DNA of 64,000 nucleotides, taken from DASWJS01 sp036397035 (GTDB taxonomy: Bacteria > Actinomycetota > AC-67). The first letter of the stretch is position 1; each line of letters begins with the position of its first letter. A program made the position numbers and the translations under genes. Below, one piece after another: positions 7,138 through 15,571 of the stretch. Below the pieces are notes generated by a model. It was not told the origin of the DNA. It ran no database searches and was given only the letters and a program-made list of their open reading frames with translations. The stretch covers positions 36,231 to 100,230 of the forward strand of contig DASWJS010000018.1 of the NCBI GenBank assembly GCA_036397035.1, read 5' to 3'.

Positions 7138-8742
7138 TCAGCGAGACGGGTGCGGCTCCGGCTGCGGTCCGGGCCGCCCCTGCGGGGGCAAGAGCCCGTG
7201 CTCCATCGCGAACAGCGTCGCGGCAGCCCGCGTCGAGACCCCGATCTTCCGGTAGGAGTTCTGGATGTGGCGATCGGCGGTCTTGGTCGAGATGCCGAGC
7301 TGCCGGGCGACCTGCTTCGTTTGCAAGCCCCGAGCCACGAGCCCCATGACCTCGGCCTCCCGCTCGGTCAGACCCGCGGGCCGCTCGATCTGAGGTGTTT
7401 CCTGCCCGGCGGCCTCGATGACGGCGGCGACCATCCTGGAGTCGAGCCGCCCGGCCCGCGCCTCCTCGCCCAGCTCTTCGGCCGCCGCCTTCGGTGGGAG
7501 CCCGCGGCGGTGCGGACGCGGCGCGCACATGGCGTGGAACGCGTCGGCGGCGGCCAGCAAGCGCACGCCTTCGGGGAGCGCGGCCGCGGCGAGCCTGCGG
7601 TGGTATCCGGTCCCGTCGAGCCGCTCGTGATGAGCGCACGCCGCGTCGGCGAGCGAGGCGAGGAATCCCGAGCGCAGCAGGACGCGCTCGGTGTGGTAGG
7701 GGTGGAGGCGCACCTGCTCCCATTCGTCGAGCGTCAGGCCCGCCGGTTTTTGCCAGATGCGCGGGCTGACCGCCACCCGCCCGAGGTCGTGCACGAACGC
7801 GGTGCGCCGCACGTGCGCGACCTCCGAGGGATCCATGCCGCAGATGCGCGCCGCGGCGCTCGCCAACTCGGCGACGCCGCCCGAATGGCCGGAGAGGTCC
7901 GGCGACACCAGGTCGGCGAAGTCGCCGATCGCGGCGAGGGCTCGGTCCACGTCGGCGCTGTCCAGGGTGAGGCGGGGCTCGGGCTCGGCGGCAAGGGCCG
8001 CTTCCCATGCCGAGTCCGGCTCGTCCGCGGCGGCCATGATCTCCGGCGCGTCCTGGACGAAGCGGCGCGCGACTCGCGGGTCGAAGGCACGGCCGGATCG
8101 CCGGCGGACGACCTCGACGGCGTGATCGTCGCCCACGATCATCCGTTGGTACGCGGCGTCCCGGGCGACGTGCACGATTCGAAGCGGCAGGGATATCTCC
8201 TCGCCTTCGGCTCGCCTCAACAGCCCTTTGCCGTCCCAGCGCTCGGTGAGGTGGACGAACAACGTGTGCACCTCGGGCGGGAGTCCGAGCCGCTTCGCCA
8301 TCATCTCGGCGACCTCGCAGAGCGCGGCGAAGTGGGGCCTCATGAACCTCCCCGCCGGGACCACGCGCCTCGCGACCGCGTACGCGCGGCGGTGCGGGGG
8401 CTCGCCGGGCGCCGGCAGGGAGCGGATCAGGCCCGCGACCGCCTCCGCCGGCGAGCCGAACTGCACGGGCGTGACGTTGTCGGTCCGGCTTCCCGCGAAG
8501 ATGCGACCGGCGACGTCAGAGTCGGTGGTGCACCCCGCGTACATCAGTAGCGACGTGTAGAAGGTCTGCGACGTGGTCGCGGCATCCACGTCGAGCCGCT
8601 CGGCAAGCCTCATGGCCATCAGCGTGCCGCGCAGGCCGTGCTCGAACGGGAAGCCCATCCCGAGGTCGGTCGCAAGGCAGGCGGCGGCGATGATCTCCGC
8701 GGCTCGAACGGGCTCGTTCGCGGCGGAGCTTCCCCCCATCAC
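7138..8742 (-). CDS. Regulator with two HD domains (HD-GYP-like) and LuxR-type helix-turn-helix
   Basis: A 534-residue cytoplasmic protein. The N-terminal half (about 25-190) looks like a degenerate HD domain. The second, about 285-400, is HD-GYP-like: HSGGV, FVHDLG, HPYHTERVL, AHHERLDGTGYH. The signature GYP reads GYH here, so cyclic-di-GMP hydrolysis is uncertain. The C-terminal 65 residues are a LuxR/GerE DNA-binding domain (LTEREAEVMGLVARGLQTKQ). Proteins joining metal-dependent HD phosphohydrolase and LuxR domains presumably couple a nucleotide signal to transcription. The start is one of two adjacent ATGs and lacks a clear ribosome binding site, so the exact N-terminus is uncertain. Confidence 0.8.
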   Translation of the reverse strand: MMGGSSAANEPVRAAEIIAAACLATDLGMGFPFEHGLRGTLMAMRLAERLDVDAATTSQTFYTSLLMYAGCTTDSDVAGRIFAGSRTDNVTPVQFGSPAEAVAGLIRSLPAPGEPPHRRAYAVARRVVPAGRFMRPHFAALCEVAEMMAKRLGLPPEVHTLFVHLTERWDGKGLLRRAEGEEISLPLRIVHVARDAAYQRMIVGDDHAVEVVRRRSGRAFDPRVARRFVQDAPEIMAAADEPDSAWEAALAAEPEPRLTLDSADVDRALAAIGDFADLVSPDLSGHSGGVAELASAAARICGMDPSEVAHVRRTAFVHDLGRVAVSPRIWQKPAGLTLDEWEQVRLHPYHTERVLLRSGFLASLADAACAHHERLDGTGYHRRLAAAALPEGVRLLAAADAFHAMCAPRPHRRGLPPKAAAEELGEEARAGRLDSRMVAAVIEAAGQETPQIERPAGLTEREAEVMGLVARGLQTKQVARQLGISTKTADRHIQNSYRKIGVSTRAAATLFAMEHGLLPPQGRPGPQPEPHPSR

Positions 8743-8808
8743 TCGGGGCAGCGTACTTCAACGCGACGTGCGGCGGGAAGGGAAGGAAGGGCTGCTGACG
8801 CCCGCTTG

Positions 8809-8849
8809 GGGAACCGGCTGAGCGCGGTCGGGTCGCTCAGCCGGTTCCC
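8809..8849 (-). terminator. 16-bp perfect hairpin across the stop codon of the FAD oxidase gene
   Basis: Arms 8809-8824 and 8834-8849 are perfectly complementary (GGGAACCGGCTGAGCG with its complement) around a 9-base loop. The right arm includes the stop of the oxidase gene. There is no T run after it on the minus strand, so it may be a processing or mRNA-stabilising element rather than a simple intrinsic terminator. Confidence 0.55.
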
Positions 8850-10222
8850 GGCGGGATGTTCGCGTTGAACCGGAAGACGTTTGCGGGATCGAAGCGATCC
8901 TTCAACGCGGTCAGCCGCCGCAACGCGTCCGCGCCGTAGGCGGCCGCGAGACCTTCGGCTCCCTCGTCGGACAGGAAGTTGACGTACGTGCCCGACCCGT
9001 GAGGGGCCATCGCCGCATGGGCGTCGCGCACCCACGCCTTGTGCGCGTCCCCCTGGTCGTCCGTTCGGGGCCACTGCGCGACGATGTTGACGTCGAACGC
9101 GGACGAGCGCCCGCGCGCCGCGCACGCGTCGTCGGGAACGCGCGCGACCGCTCCGCCCTTGGCGAACAGAGCGAACTGGTTGAACGGCGACGTGGCGGTG
9201 CCCACCCGGTCGACGAGCAGCTCGATCGCCGCGTCGGGCAGCGCCGGCAGCTCGTGCGACTTCCAGTAGTAGTGCATCCCGTGCGGGATGCCGATGTCCA
9301 GCATCGACTGGATGAACAGGTAGGGCACCATCTGGACGGCGTCGGCGAAGCTGCCGCCGATTGCGCGGAGCGGCGCGAGGGCCTGCGCGCCCGCCGCCGG
9401 CTCGCCGGTCCAGGTCGCGATGACCAGGATGGCGGGCTGCATGTAGCGCTCGGGCGGCCAGAACGGGATCGGCGGCGTTCGCCTCATCGCGGTGGTCAGA
9501 CCCAGCTCGTCCGGTCCCTCCGCCTGGAGGTGTCGAACGGCGGCGAGCACGTCGGGCGCGTGCTCGATCGGCCAGGCGATCACGCCGGCGAGCACCAGCG
9601 GGCCGAGCGGATGGAGCGCGAACTCGAACGCCGTCGCGATGCCGAAGTTCCCGCCGCCGCCGCGCAACCCCCAGAACAGCTCGGGCTCGTCGTCGGCGTC
9701 CGCGCGGATCTGCTTGCCTTCGGCCGTCACGAGGTCGACCGCGGTGAGGTTGTCCACCGTCAGGCCGAACCGGCGCATCAGGTGCCCGATCCCCCCGCCC
9801 AGCGTCAGCCCCGCGACGCCGGTGTGGCTGACGATCCCTCCGACCGTCGCAAGCCCGGCGGCCTGCGTCGCGCGGTCGACGTCCGCCCAGAGGGCGCCGC
9901 CGGCGACGCGCGCGGTCTTCGCTCCGGGCTCGACCGAGACTTCGCGCATCAGGGAGAGGTCGACCATGATCGCTCCCTCGCCGACCGCGTGTCCCGCGAC
10001 GGCGTGGCCGCCGCCCTTGACCGAGATCGGGAGATCCTGGTCGCGCGCGAAGCGGACCGCCTCCACGACGTCGTTCGGTCCCGCGCACCGCGCAATGAGA
10101 GCCGGCTTGCGGTCGATCTCGCCGTTCCAAACCCGTCGAGCGGCGTCGTAGCCTTCCGCTCCCTCGCGCAGCAGCGCACCGCTGAACCGTGCGCGCAGCG
10201 CCTCGACCGATGCGTCCTTCAC
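8837..10222 (-). CDS. FAD-linked oxidoreductase with BBE domain (VAO/PCMH family)
   Basis: About 461 residues, a secondary-metabolism-type oxidase of the 6-hydroxynicotine oxidase/berberine bridge group. The FAD-binding half contains KGGGHAVAGHAV, whose His is the usual covalent FAD attachment site; the second-site Cys of bicovalent members is absent (GIVSHTGVAGLTLGGG). Other landmarks are GLRGGGGNFGIAT and the C-terminal BBE motif YVNFLSDEGAE with DPANVFRFNANIPP. I place the start at the GTG at 10222, six bases after GGAGGTG; an upstream GTG at 10231 overlaps that site and is less likely. There is no export signal. Substrate unknown. Confidence 0.85.
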   Translation of the reverse strand: MKDASVEALRARFSGALLREGAEGYDAARRVWNGEIDRKPALIARCAGPNDVVEAVRFARDQDLPISVKGGGHAVAGHAVGEGAIMVDLSLMREVSVEPGAKTARVAGGALWADVDRATQAAGLATVGGIVSHTGVAGLTLGGGIGHLMRRFGLTVDNLTAVDLVTAEGKQIRADADDEPELFWGLRGGGGNFGIATAFEFALHPLGPLVLAGVIAWPIEHAPDVLAAVRHLQAEGPDELGLTTAMRRTPPIPFWPPERYMQPAILVIATWTGEPAAGAQALAPLRAIGGSFADAVQMVPYLFIQSMLDIGIPHGMHYYWKSHELPALPDAAIELLVDRVGTATSPFNQFALFAKGGAVARVPDDACAARGRSSAFDVNIVAQWPRTDDQGDAHKAWVRDAHAAMAPHGSGTYVNFLSDEGAEGLAAAYGADALRRLTALKDRFDPANVFRFNANIPPGTG

Positions 10223-10342
10223 ACCCGCCACCTCCCCCGCGTCGCGGCCCGTCGGGACCCGCGCGCCCGATGGCCGCCCGATCCGTCGCCGAGGCCGAAG
10301 GGAGGCATCGTAGACCCGGCGACCGTTCCCGGTCGACCGTGC

Positions 10343-10359
10343 CCGCGCCGGAGGCGCGG
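10343..10359 (-). terminator. Short GC-rich hairpin downstream of the LVIVD gene
   Basis: CCGCGCC and GGCGCGG pair perfectly around a 3-base loop, 24 bp past the stop. There is no T tract; a weak terminator at best. Confidence 0.3.
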
Positions 10360-10382
10360 CGGGGAAGGCGGCCGGCCGCTCG

Positions 10383-11846
10383 CTATTCCCAGACGCCGTT
10401 TTCGATCTGGACCACGTAGAACCCGCTGTTGCCGTCCGAGTACCAGATCTGCCGGCGGGCGACGTCGAACGCGGGCTGCGACATGGCGTAGGAGCCTTGC
10501 GGGCCCTCGCCTTCGGTGCCGAGCTGCGTCGTCGTCGCGGGCTTGTTGAAGTAGGCGATCTCGATCGGCCGCTTCGGGTTGTGAATGTCGAACACCCGCA
10601 GTCCCGACAGGATGAACGAGCACGCGACGATGCCCGGGTTCACGGTGCGCGGCACGGAGCAGTAGTGCCCGGTGTACCCGGCCAGCGAGTTGGTCGAGTT
10701 CGGGTCCTGCGACTGCTGCCCGTCGTTTTGGTGGTCGGCGTTGTTCACCGCGAGCCGGATGTTGGACACGACGCGGGGAGCGGCCGGGTCCTCGACGTCG
10801 ATGATGCGCGCGGCCCCGACGTTGTCGCCGCTTCCGAACTCGTCGACCTCCACAAGGTAGTCGCGTCCGCCGATCGTGATCGGCAGGTTCGTCTGCGGGG
10901 TGCTGACGTGCGGCCACGTGAGGTGACTCACCACGCTCACCTGCGGGTTGAGCGTGCGCGCCTGGACCTGGCTGACGTCAAGGACGGTCAGACCCTTTGT
11001 CTCGCTTCCCGCCGGGTCGCCGGCCGCATCGGCGCCGTTGCGGGCGAGGTCGGCGAAGTACATCAGGTTGCCGTCCTCGCTGAGGTTCATGCCGTGGACG
11101 TTCCACTGCGTCGAGGTCCACACGATGCGCGGCGCGAGCGTGTTCGACGTGTCGATCGCGGTCAGCGTGTGACCGTAGAGCGAGCTTGCGTAGTAGGTCT
11201 TTCCGTCGGGCGCGAACGAGCCCTCGTGCCCGAGCACGCCCATCGGCAGCGACGCGCGCAGCTTCGGGTGCAGGCAATCCTTGCTGACGTCGTAGAGGTC
11301 GAACTGCCCGTGGTAGAAGGCCGGGTTCGCAAAGACCGCTCCCAGCAGGCCGCGCGCGGTGTTGAGGCTGAACGACTCGTGCGGGGACTGCATGGCGGGG
11401 CTCGACAGCGTCGCGGTGTGCACCGGGTTCGCCGGGTCGCTCATGTCCAGGACCCAGACGCCGGTGTCGGGCCCGGCCGCGGTCGAGTTCGCGGGGAACA
11501 GCAGCGTCGTGTCGTAGAACGCGCACACCTGGCCGGTCGAGTCGACGTACCGGTGAACGCGATAACCGCCCTGGCTGCCGGCGTTCGGTCCGTCGTCTCC
11601 GCCGATGTGGCTCACTTCCGACGCGTTGCACGTGTAGCCGAGCGCGGCCCGGCCGCTGTCGAAGTCGGCGAGCGGCACGCGGCCCTGCGTCGTCTCCGGC
11701 AGGTCGTTCGCGCCGCACGACCGGCCCGGCGTCGCCGAGAAGTCGAGCGCGGGATCCGTGGGGTCCGCTGCGGCGGTGCCGGCGGTGACGAGCGTCGCCG
11801 CCGCGACGATCAGGCTGAGCCAACGTCGAGTCGAACTGGATCTCAT
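10383..11846 (-). CDS. Secreted LVIVD-repeat beta-propeller protein
   Basis: A 487-residue exported protein. A signal peptide spans residues 1-27 (hydrophobic LSLIVAAATLVTAG, then AAADP). The body repeats a pattern of D-x-S/V-D-P-x-x-P followed by short beta strands (VLDMSDPANPVHTATL, IIDVEDPAAPRVVSNI, VFDIHNPKRPIEIAYF), as in LVIVD/COG5276 propellers. Several paired Cys suggest disulfides outside the cell. Such proteins are usually of unknown function, possibly binding or adhesion. The start has AGGAGGGG seven bases upstream. It is preceded by a promoter-like region with an inverted repeat. Confidence 0.8.
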   Translation of the reverse strand: MRSSSTRRWLSLIVAAATLVTAGTAAADPTDPALDFSATPGRSCGANDLPETTQGRVPLADFDSGRAALGYTCNASEVSHIGGDDGPNAGSQGGYRVHRYVDSTGQVCAFYDTTLLFPANSTAAGPDTGVWVLDMSDPANPVHTATLSSPAMQSPHESFSLNTARGLLGAVFANPAFYHGQFDLYDVSKDCLHPKLRASLPMGVLGHEGSFAPDGKTYYASSLYGHTLTAIDTSNTLAPRIVWTSTQWNVHGMNLSEDGNLMYFADLARNGADAAGDPAGSETKGLTVLDVSQVQARTLNPQVSVVSHLTWPHVSTPQTNLPITIGGRDYLVEVDEFGSGDNVGAARIIDVEDPAAPRVVSNIRLAVNNADHQNDGQQSQDPNSTNSLAGYTGHYCSVPRTVNPGIVACSFILSGLRVFDIHNPKRPIEIAYFNKPATTTQLGTEGEGPQGSYAMSQPAFDVARRQIWYSDGNSGFYVVQIENGVWE

Positions 11847-11909
11847 ATCGGTTCCCCTCCTGTATCAGTCCCGCGCCGCCGGTCGTCGTCCGGTCCGGCG
11901 AAGTACGTG

Positions 11910-11943
11910 ATTGTAGGGGTGTGCCGTGAATGCGCAAATTCAC
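11910..11943 (-). promoter_or_regulatory. Candidate promoter and operator of the LVIVD gene
   Basis: On the minus strand a good -10, TACAAT (11910-11915), lies 64 bases before the ATG, with a weak TTTGCG -35 seventeen bases further up. The -35 area falls inside an inverted repeat GTGAAT-N6-ATTCAC (11926-11943), a plausible repressor or activator site. The surrounding DNA is AT-rich for this genome. Confidence 0.45.
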
Positions 11944-11963
11944 AGGACAATTTGTACTACGGA

Positions 11964-12011
11964 GCCAGTGAGGCGATTAGCCAGTGAGGGGATTAGCCAG
12001 TGGGGAGATTA
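11964..12011. repeat. Three tandem copies of a 16-bp unit
   Basis: GCCAGTGAGGCGATTA, GCCAGTGAGGGGATTA and GCCAGTGGGGAGATTA follow each other without spacing. The last copy supplies the TAA stop of the Calx-beta gene on the minus strand. Copy number could vary by slippage. Confidence 0.75.
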
Positions 12012-12641
12012 GGGAGTCGCGCGGCCCCGCGCGAACGCCAGGCCGCCTCCAGCCAGCGCGACCGCGACGATGACGGCGAGGATCAGGGCGAGCGGGGGGC
12101 CGCCGCCCTCGTCGCCGCCGACGGGCATGGGCGGCGCGGGGGTCGTCGTCGCGGGCTCCGGCGTCTCGTCCTCGGTCTGCTCCGGCGTCGATTCGTCGTC
12201 GTCGCGGACGGTCACGGTCGCCGGCTCGGACGAGGGCGAGATGTTCCCGGACTGCGTGCCCGGGCTGAGCCGGACGGTGAAGGTTTCGTCCCGCTCGGCT
12301 CGGTCGTCGTCGACGATCGGGATGGTGACGGTCTCCCGGCGGTCGTCGCCGGCGGAGAACGTCAGCTCGCCGGAGCGCGCGCGGTAGTCGCGCCCGGCTC
12401 GGGCGGTGCCGTCCGCGGTCTCGTAGCGCACGCTGCCCGAGCAGGTCGGCTGCCCGCCCACCAGCTCGACGACGAGCCGCACGCTGCCCGCGCCCTCCCC
12501 GACGGTCTGCTCGTCCTCGGTGAACGCGGCGATGTGGCACGCGGCGATCGCCGCGCGTGGACCGGCGATCAGTGAGACCGCGACCAGCGCCGCCACGAGG
12601 AGCCCCGCCGGTGCGCCTGCGAGGCGGTGCCGGTTGTCCAT
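12009..12641 (-). CDS. Cell-surface Calx-beta domain protein with C-terminal membrane anchor
   Basis: 210 residues: signal peptide (about 1-34, hydrophobic LLVAALVAVSLIAG), one Calx-beta domain (about 40-150) with VRYETADGTARAGRDY and the closing VTVRDDDE, then an acidic and Pro/Thr-rich spacer (150-175), and a single membrane helix (LALILAVIVAVALAGGGLAF) ending in a short basic tail. Calx-beta modules bind calcium in surface and adhesion proteins. It is probably displayed on the cell surface through the C-terminal helix. GGGAGG precedes the ATG. Partner unknown. Confidence 0.8.
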   Translation of the reverse strand: MDNRHRLAGAPAGLLVAALVAVSLIAGPRAAIAACHIAAFTEDEQTVGEGAGSVRLVVELVGGQPTCSGSVRYETADGTARAGRDYRARSGELTFSAGDDRRETVTIPIVDDDRAERDETFTVRLSPGTQSGNISPSSEPATVTVRDDDESTPEQTEDETPEPATTTPAPPMPVGGDEGGGPPLALILAVIVAVALAGGGLAFARGRATP

Positions 12642-12752
12642 CTGCCCCTCCCTCGGACGGCCGCCGGCGATTGTAGACCCGGGACGGTCGCGCGCTCCAC
12701 CGTGCAGGAACGCGGCTCACGGCGTCGAACCCTCGATCGAGGGGGAACGAGC

Positions 12753-13277
12753 GTGACGCGGAGGGGATGGAACCGCAGCCGGTTCGCCGGGCTGGCGTTG
12801 CTGGCGGGGCTCTCGCTGATGCCGGCCGCTGCGACCGCGGCGGAAAGCTGCAACGCGGGCCGCACGGAGCTGTATTGCGCGGAGGCGACCTCGGCTCCGG
12901 CCGTCGACTGCCACGTCACCCAGGCGACCTTCGCGTGCGAGTACGCGGCGCCGGCGCTTGCGGTGGGGTCGTCGGACTCGGCGTTGCCCGGCCAGCTCAG
13001 CGTCACCGTCGAGACCGAGGTTGGCGTCTGCGCGGGCGCGGGCCTCTGCAAGCTGACGGGGTACGAGGGCGCGTCCGGTCAGTGCACCTGGGGCCTCGAC
13101 GGCCACGAGTGCGGCCTGGAGGTGCCGTTCGCCGAGTCCGAGAGCGGGCTGCTGGACGGGTGCCTGTACACGTGGGTCTATCAGCGAGTGACGGCGCGCG
13201 CCGGTCTTCCGGGCTCGCCGGCCGGCTCGGTGACGAGCGGCGCGAACGCCGAGTCCACCTTCCACAACTGCGAATGA
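12753..13277 (+). CDS. Secreted cysteine-rich protein of unknown function
   Basis: 174 residues from a GTG start with GAGGGGG seven bases upstream; earlier codons in the frame lack coding character. A signal peptide (about 9-34, FAGLALLAGLSLMPAAATA) is followed by a mature chain with about 11 Cys in a beta-rich sequence, suggesting disulfides outside the cell. I do not recognise the family. Its neighbours on the left (12009-12641) and at 14839-15525 are also secreted proteins with few homologues in mind, so this may be a cluster of surface or exported proteins. Confidence 0.65.
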   Translation: MTRRGWNRSRFAGLALLAGLSLMPAAATAAESCNAGRTELYCAEATSAPAVDCHVTQATFACEYAAPALAVGSSDSALPGQLSVTVETEVGVCAGAGLCKLTGYEGASGQCTWGLDGHECGLEVPFAESESGLLDGCLYTWVYQRVTARAGLPGSPAGSVTSGANAESTFHNCE

Positions 13278-13343
13278 TCGCGGCGCTCGCGGGCCGTCTC
13301 GTATGATGCGCGAGCACGACATTCGAGTGGGGGAGGGAACCAC

Positions 13344-14306
13344 ATGCCCGTAATCACCGACCCACCGCCGCAATACGTCGTGGACGATCTGGACCGGTTG
13401 CGCCGCGCGCTCGATGCGGAGATCCCGCCGCGCCACCTCGACCGCAACTTGCTCGTCGCAACCTGGAACCTGCGCGCGTTCGGGGACCTGACTGAGAAGT
13501 GGACGGCCGGGGACGACGACACGCCCAAGAGGGACCTGCACGCCGTCCGGTGCATCGCGGAGGTGATCGGCCGGTTCGACGTCGTCGGCTTGCAGGAGGT
13601 GCGCGGCAACATCAAGGCGTTGCGCCACACGCTGAAGTGCCTCGGCCCGGACTGGGGGATGATCCTGACCGACGTCACCAAGGGCAGCGACGGGAACGAC
13701 GAGCGCATGGCGTTCCTGTTCGACACGCGCCGCGCCAAGCCGAGCGGCCTTGCCGCCGAGCTGGTCGTGCCGGTCGAGCGCGACCCCGCGAAGATCAAGC
13801 CCTCCGCGTTCAACCGGCAGTTCGCCCGCACGCCTTACGCGGTGAGCTTCCTTGCGGGCGACACCACGTTCATCCTGGTGACGCTGCACGTGCTGTGGGG
13901 CAAGAAGCCGGAGGATCGCGTGGGCGAGCTGGGCGCGATCGCGGAATGGCTCGCCGAATGGGCGCGCGACGCCAACGCGTGGCACCACAACCTCATCGCG
14001 CTCGGCGACTTCAACATCGACCGCAAGGACGACCCGCTTCACGCGGCGTTCACCTCGACGGGCCTGCGCGCGCCCAAAGAGCTGGACGACGTACCGCGCA
14101 CGATCTTCGACGACGGCGAGGGACGCTTTTACGACCAGATCGCCTGGTTCACCGGCGAGGACGGCGTGCCGAAGTTGTCGCTGGACTACCGGAGCGCGGG
14201 CGGATTCGACTTCACGCCTCACGTCCTGACCGGTCTCGACCGCCAGTCGCTGTCCTGGCGCGTCTCGGACCACATGCCCCTGTGGGTCGAGTTCCAGAAC
14301 TCCTAG
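13344..14306 (+). CDS. Endonuclease/exonuclease/phosphatase (EEP) family protein
   Basis: 320 residues with the metal-site motifs of the DNase I/EEP superfamily in order: ATWNLRAFG (N-terminal Asn), GLQEVRG (metal-binding Glu), VTLHVLWG, ALGDFNID (Asp/Asn pair) and the terminal SDHMPLW (catalytic Asp-His). No signal peptide, so a cytoplasmic enzyme; nuclease or phospholipid/phosphoester hydrolase cannot be told apart by sequence. It starts at an ATG with GGGGGAGGG upstream. It stands alone and converges with the VOC gene 15 bases downstream. Confidence 0.85.
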   Translation: MPVITDPPPQYVVDDLDRLRRALDAEIPPRHLDRNLLVATWNLRAFGDLTEKWTAGDDDTPKRDLHAVRCIAEVIGRFDVVGLQEVRGNIKALRHTLKCLGPDWGMILTDVTKGSDGNDERMAFLFDTRRAKPSGLAAELVVPVERDPAKIKPSAFNRQFARTPYAVSFLAGDTTFILVTLHVLWGKKPEDRVGELGAIAEWLAEWARDANAWHHNLIALGDFNIDRKDDPLHAAFTSTGLRAPKELDDVPRTIFDDGEGRFYDQIAWFTGEDGVPKLSLDYRSAGGFDFTPHVLTGLDRQSLSWRVSDHMPLWVEFQNS

Positions 14307-14320
14307 CCCGGCGCGGGCCC

Positions 14321-14716
14321 CTACGCGCCGGGCAGCACGTAGAACTCGATGGCGATCCCGTCGGGGTCTTTCGCGTTCAGGTGCGTCCCGTAGTCGTCGG
14401 GCTGCACGCCCGAGTGCGACACGTTCAGCTCGTCCAGGCGAGCGCGCCACTTCTCCAGCTCCTCGACCGAGTCGACGTTGAACGCGACGTGGTCGAGCCC
14501 GACCCGCGCCGGGTCGAAGCGATCGGACGCCGCCGTCGTCTTGTGCGCGCGCAGCCCGATCATCAGCCGGTCGCTCGCCATCACCTCGATCGCGCCGTAC
14601 TGGTCCTCGCCGCTGACGACGGTCTGCAGACCGAAGAGATCCTTGTACAGCGCCGCGGACCTGGCCACGTCGGTGACGGTGAGTGCGACGTGCGCCACCC
14701 CGGTGAGTTCCGGCAT
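14321..14716 (-). CDS. VOC (glyoxalase/bleomycin resistance) family protein
   Basis: 131 residues forming two beta-alpha-beta-beta-beta modules: GVAHVALTVTDVARSAALYKD at the start and LDHVAFNVDSVEELEKW in the middle, closing with KDPDGIAIEFY. The first His, the second His and the final Glu fit the usual metal-binding triad of vicinal oxygen chelate proteins. Family members are glyoxalases, dioxygenases or antibiotic-binding proteins; the substrate here is open. AGGAGGT lies seven bases before the ATG. Confidence 0.85.
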   Translation of the reverse strand: MPELTGVAHVALTVTDVARSAALYKDLFGLQTVVSGEDQYGAIEVMASDRLMIGLRAHKTTAASDRFDPARVGLDHVAFNVDSVEELEKWRARLDELNVSHSGVQPDDYGTHLNAKDPDGIAIEFYVLPGA

Positions 14717-14838
14717 CGGGCTACCTCCTTCGTGCGTCTGCGCTGGTCGCCGGCAACCTATGCTCCCGTGGAGGAACCTGGCAAGAGCCGGCGAATACAG
14801 CGCCGAGCACCCGGGCCGAATCGATGGGGGAAGCGTCA

Positions 14839-15525
14839 ATGCGCGCTGGAACTGCGAAGCTGATTCTCGCCGCGCTCGCGGCGACGCTCGTCGCGCCGCC
14901 ACAGGCGGGCGCCGGCGCGCAATGCGCCGGCGGAAGCGCGTCCTGGTCTTGGCGCGAGCCGGCCGCGCGAAACGAAACCGTGGTCTCGTCGGGCGCCGGC
15001 GAATTCTGTTCCCAACCGATCGTGAAGACGACGCTCGGGACGTGTCGCAAGTCCGGCTCGATCTGGACCTCGTCGGTCAAGAAGGTCCTGACGTGGCGCG
15101 ACTCCTTCACGAGCGCGAGCAGCGCGGTGGACGGCGCGCCGACCGCGAAGTTCTCGGCGGCCGACGGCGCGAACAAGCTCGTGATGGCGTTTCCCGTGCA
15201 GGCGCCGACGAAGAGCCTGTGCAAGAAGTTCCGCGCGGCGACCGAGGATCTGCTGGAGGCGAGCGTGCAGGCCCTGATCAAGCTGGGGTTTCCGCCGGTT
15301 CGAGCGCACCGCACGGTCGTTCGGCTGCGACCCGGCGGCGACCCGGCGGCGGTCGGGACTTCGGCCGGCGCGGGGGAGGAGATCTGCGTGCCCGGCACGA
15401 TCATCTGGTCGAGTCTCCTGGGTACGAGCCTGCTGTTCGCGAGCGAAGCGGATGCGGCGTATGCGTGCTCGGACCCGAGCACCTCGCTGCCGGGCTCGTT
15501 CCTCGGCGAGGGCCGGACGGACTAG
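14839..15525 (+). CDS. Secreted protein of unknown function
   Basis: 228 residues from the ATG at 14839, eight bases after a GGGGG run; an in-frame ATG at 14824 is less well placed. Signal peptide about 1-26 (LILAALAATLVAPPQAGAGA). The mature part has about seven Cys and no motif I recognise. It lies in the same run of exported proteins as the genes at 12009 and 12753. Confidence 0.6.
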   Translation: MRAGTAKLILAALAATLVAPPQAGAGAQCAGGSASWSWREPAARNETVVSSGAGEFCSQPIVKTTLGTCRKSGSIWTSSVKKVLTWRDSFTSASSAVDGAPTAKFSAADGANKLVMAFPVQAPTKSLCKKFRAATEDLLEASVQALIKLGFPPVRAHRTVVRLRPGGDPAAVGTSAGAGEEICVPGTIIWSSLLGTSLLFASEADAAYACSDPSTSLPGSFLGEGRTD

Positions 15526-15571
15526 CCTGACGGCCGCGCCGAATCGAGGCGCGTCGAGACAGGAGAGCCGG

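Noticed and set aside
5312..8008. Long minus-strand open frame overlapping nirK and the flavoprotein
   Set aside because: It is Arg/Ala/Pro-rich low-complexity translation in the wrong frame of two well-supported genes, typical of high-GC DNA.
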